Below are positions 57,319 to 58,437 of a stretch of 58,437 nt of DNA, piece by piece (position 1 is the first letter of the stretch; each line of letters opens with the position of its first letter). The notes under the pieces were generated by a model. The model was not told where the DNA came from, searched no databases, and saw only the letters and a program-made list of their open reading frames with translations. The DNA lies in assembly GCA_947588955.1 (NCBI GenBank), contig CANPYX010000012.1:1-58437 (forward strand), in the 5' to 3' direction. A program made the position numbers and the translations under genes. The DNA is from an uncultured Oscillospiraceae bacterium (GTDB taxonomy: Bacteria > Bacillota > Clostridia > Oscillospirales > Oscillospiraceae).

Positions 57319-58437
57319 TCAGGAGCCTGTGGGGAACACGGGCTCCTGTGCGTAGGTAACTTCTCCGTCCATTTCAGCTACCTGACGGAGGATGTCCTCC
57401 AGCTCCTGGGGCATATCGTCTACGATGCCGATGTCGCGGTAGTGGATGATGATGTCCTGGGAGGCTGTGCGGGAATACTTTTTGGCGCGTTCGCCGACCT
57501 CGATACGTTTGATGAAGGTGTGGAGAAGCTCTGGGGTCAGTTCGTTTATTTCGGTGTACTTTCGGGCGTTTTCCAGGAAGCGGTCAAAGTTGGAGGTGGA
57601 GTCCTTCAGCTCCTGCAAGTGAGCGGTCAACTCCGGGAGGGCGTTCTTGATGTTCTCCTGCTCAGTAATATACTCGTTGGAGAGTATCCTGTACTGTTCG
57701 TCGGGGATTCGGCCAAGGACGTTGTCCTCGTAGAGACGCTTGAACAGGGACATAAGCTCTGACTGGCGTTTTGTCATCGCGGCTATCTGTTTCTCAAGAC
57801 CACGGATTTCCTTTTGGGCCTCCTTTGTGCGTTTCATGCCGATGTACTCTGCAAACCTGCGCTCATTCTGCCTTGCGAAGTGGGTGACGCGGCGGAGGTC
57901 GTCCAGGACGATGGCGTAGAGGTCTTCTTCCCGGATGCTGTGGACCGAGCAGGTGGTTTTGCTGTTCTTACGGTAATTGGAGCATATAAACCGGGCTTTG
58001 GCCTCCTTCTCCCCGCGGGTTCTGTGGTACGTCATCACCGCCCCGCAATCCATGCAGTAGACAAGGCCGGAGAACAGGCTTGGCTCCTTGAATTTCGTGT
58101 ATCTCCGCTTGTGCCTGCGGTTGTCCTGCACAATCTCCCATGTCTGGCTGTCAATCAGCGGCTCATGAGTTCCTTCAAAACGGAACTGTTCGGATTCCGG
58201 GCGGTCTATGCGCTTCTTGTTCTTATATGAGACAGTCGTAGTTTTCATGTTGACCGTCACGCCCAGGTACGTCTCGTTTTCCAGGATCCGCGAGATCGTA
58301 GTCGCCGACCACGCGAAGGGACGGGAGGTGTCGAGGCCGGTGAGCTTCACGCCGTACTTTTCATAGCAGTAATAGGACGGCGTGGGAATTTGATCCGTTT
58401 CGAGTTGCTGTGCTATTTTTGATGGGCCCATGCCATC
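57319..58437 (-). CDS. large serine recombinase, 5' end outside the window
   Basis: The frame is open to the last base of the window, so the N-terminal catalytic (resolvase) domain is missing and the first 371 or so residues seen are C-terminal. Visible are the recombinase domain (SATTISRILENETYLGVTVN), the zinc-ribbon with SGLVYCMDCGAVMTYHRTRG and FICSNYRKNSKTTCS (four Cys), and a long coiled coil (QKEIRGLEKQIAAMTKRQSE). The tail ends in QELEDILRQVAEMDGEV. Such enzymes integrate phages and conjugative elements. It lies just beyond the break in repeat copy C. It probably belongs to a second mobile element that continues off the contig. Confidence 0.88.
   Translation of the reverse strand, partial: DGMGPSKIAQQLETDQIPTPSYYCYEKYGVKLTGLDTSRPFAWSATTISRILENETYLGVTVNMKTTTVSYKNKKRIDRPESEQFRFEGTHEPLIDSQTWEIVQDNRRHKRRYTKFKEPSLFSGLVYCMDCGAVMTYHRTRGEKEAKARFICSNYRKNSKTTCSVHSIREEDLYAIVLDDLRRVTHFARQNERRFAEYIGMKRTKEAQKEIRGLEKQIAAMTKRQSELMSLFKRLYEDNVLGRIPDEQYRILSNEYITEQENIKNALPELTAHLQELKDSTSNFDRFLENARKYTEINELTPELLHTFIKRIEVGERAKKYSRTASQDIIIHYRDIGIVDDMPQELEDILRQVAEMDGEVTYAQEPVFPTGS

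Noticed and set aside
1-58437. CRISPR array or cas genes
   Set aside because: No regularly spaced repeats of 24–40 bases and no cas-like proteins were seen. The hairpin repeats are dispersed singly.

Overview
The window looks like a chromosomal contig from a GC-rich Clostridia member of the Firmicutes, probably an Oscillospiraceae-like gut anaerobe. This is an inference from gene content: class III fructose-bisphosphatase, murI–DUF1934–argS order, RecD2-type helicase, Cys T-box leader, SLH-domain surface proteins and mreB. Both ends are mobile DNA, and both reading frames there run off the sequence, so the contig probably stops in repeated or mobile elements.

Layout. 1–3.87 kb is AT-richer, foreign-looking DNA: an IS110-family transposase remnant between two 78-bp direct repeats, a small XRE-like protein, an AAA/DUF4143 ATPase, a MerR/excisionase-like two-domain protein and a duplicated scrap of that gene. 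It ends at a 3' fragment of a serine tRNA (3873–3925), best read as the attachment site of an integrated element. 4.2–13.5 kb holds a membrane protein, fbp with a LytTR regulator and a soluble GHKL kinase, two ABC exporters and a FemAB-like ligase. 13.6–20.5 kb holds metY, a WG-repeat/SLH surface protein and the murI–DUF1934–argS–LOR operon. 20.7–29.1 kb holds two poorly known proteins, a MacAB-like efflux operon with an unusually long adaptor, and a large SLH protein. 29.2–36.8 kb is a minus-strand run for DNA repair, competence and shape (radC, uvrB, recD2, comF, mreB, HAD phosphatase). A DnaA-box cluster lies at its head. 37.2–43.97 kb holds polA–rimI–tsaD and the T-box-controlled cysE–cysS operon. 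44.0–53.6 kb is a long minus-strand run: lipoprotein–response regulator–kinase, DUF1385, prmC, recA, recX, rimO, pgsA, DUF1648. 53.7–58.4 kb holds a phosphopantetheinyl transferase, tRNA-Leu, an aquaporin, a B12-binding radical SAM protein and a truncated large serine recombinase.

The most novel-looking item is a three-copy modular repeat at 3932–4198 (+), 41442–41610 (−) and 57110–57271 (+). Each copy consists of four consecutive hairpins (H1–H4). H1 is a conserved terminator-like stem. H2 has a completely different stem sequence in each copy but keeps its pairing and its UGCG loop. H3 has a conserved base and a variable tip. H4 is U-rich. Every copy follows directly on a gene 3' end (tRNA-Ser fragment, cysS, radical SAM gene). 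In cysS, H1 supplies the last codons and the stop. The third copy breaks off in H4 where the recombinase-bearing DNA begins. Also notable are 21-bp-spaced direct repeats upstream of the ABC exporters that fit a LytTR regulator site, a 43-bp near-perfect palindrome between murI and its divergent neighbour, and a full-consensus promoter pointing antisense into the second ABC exporter gene.
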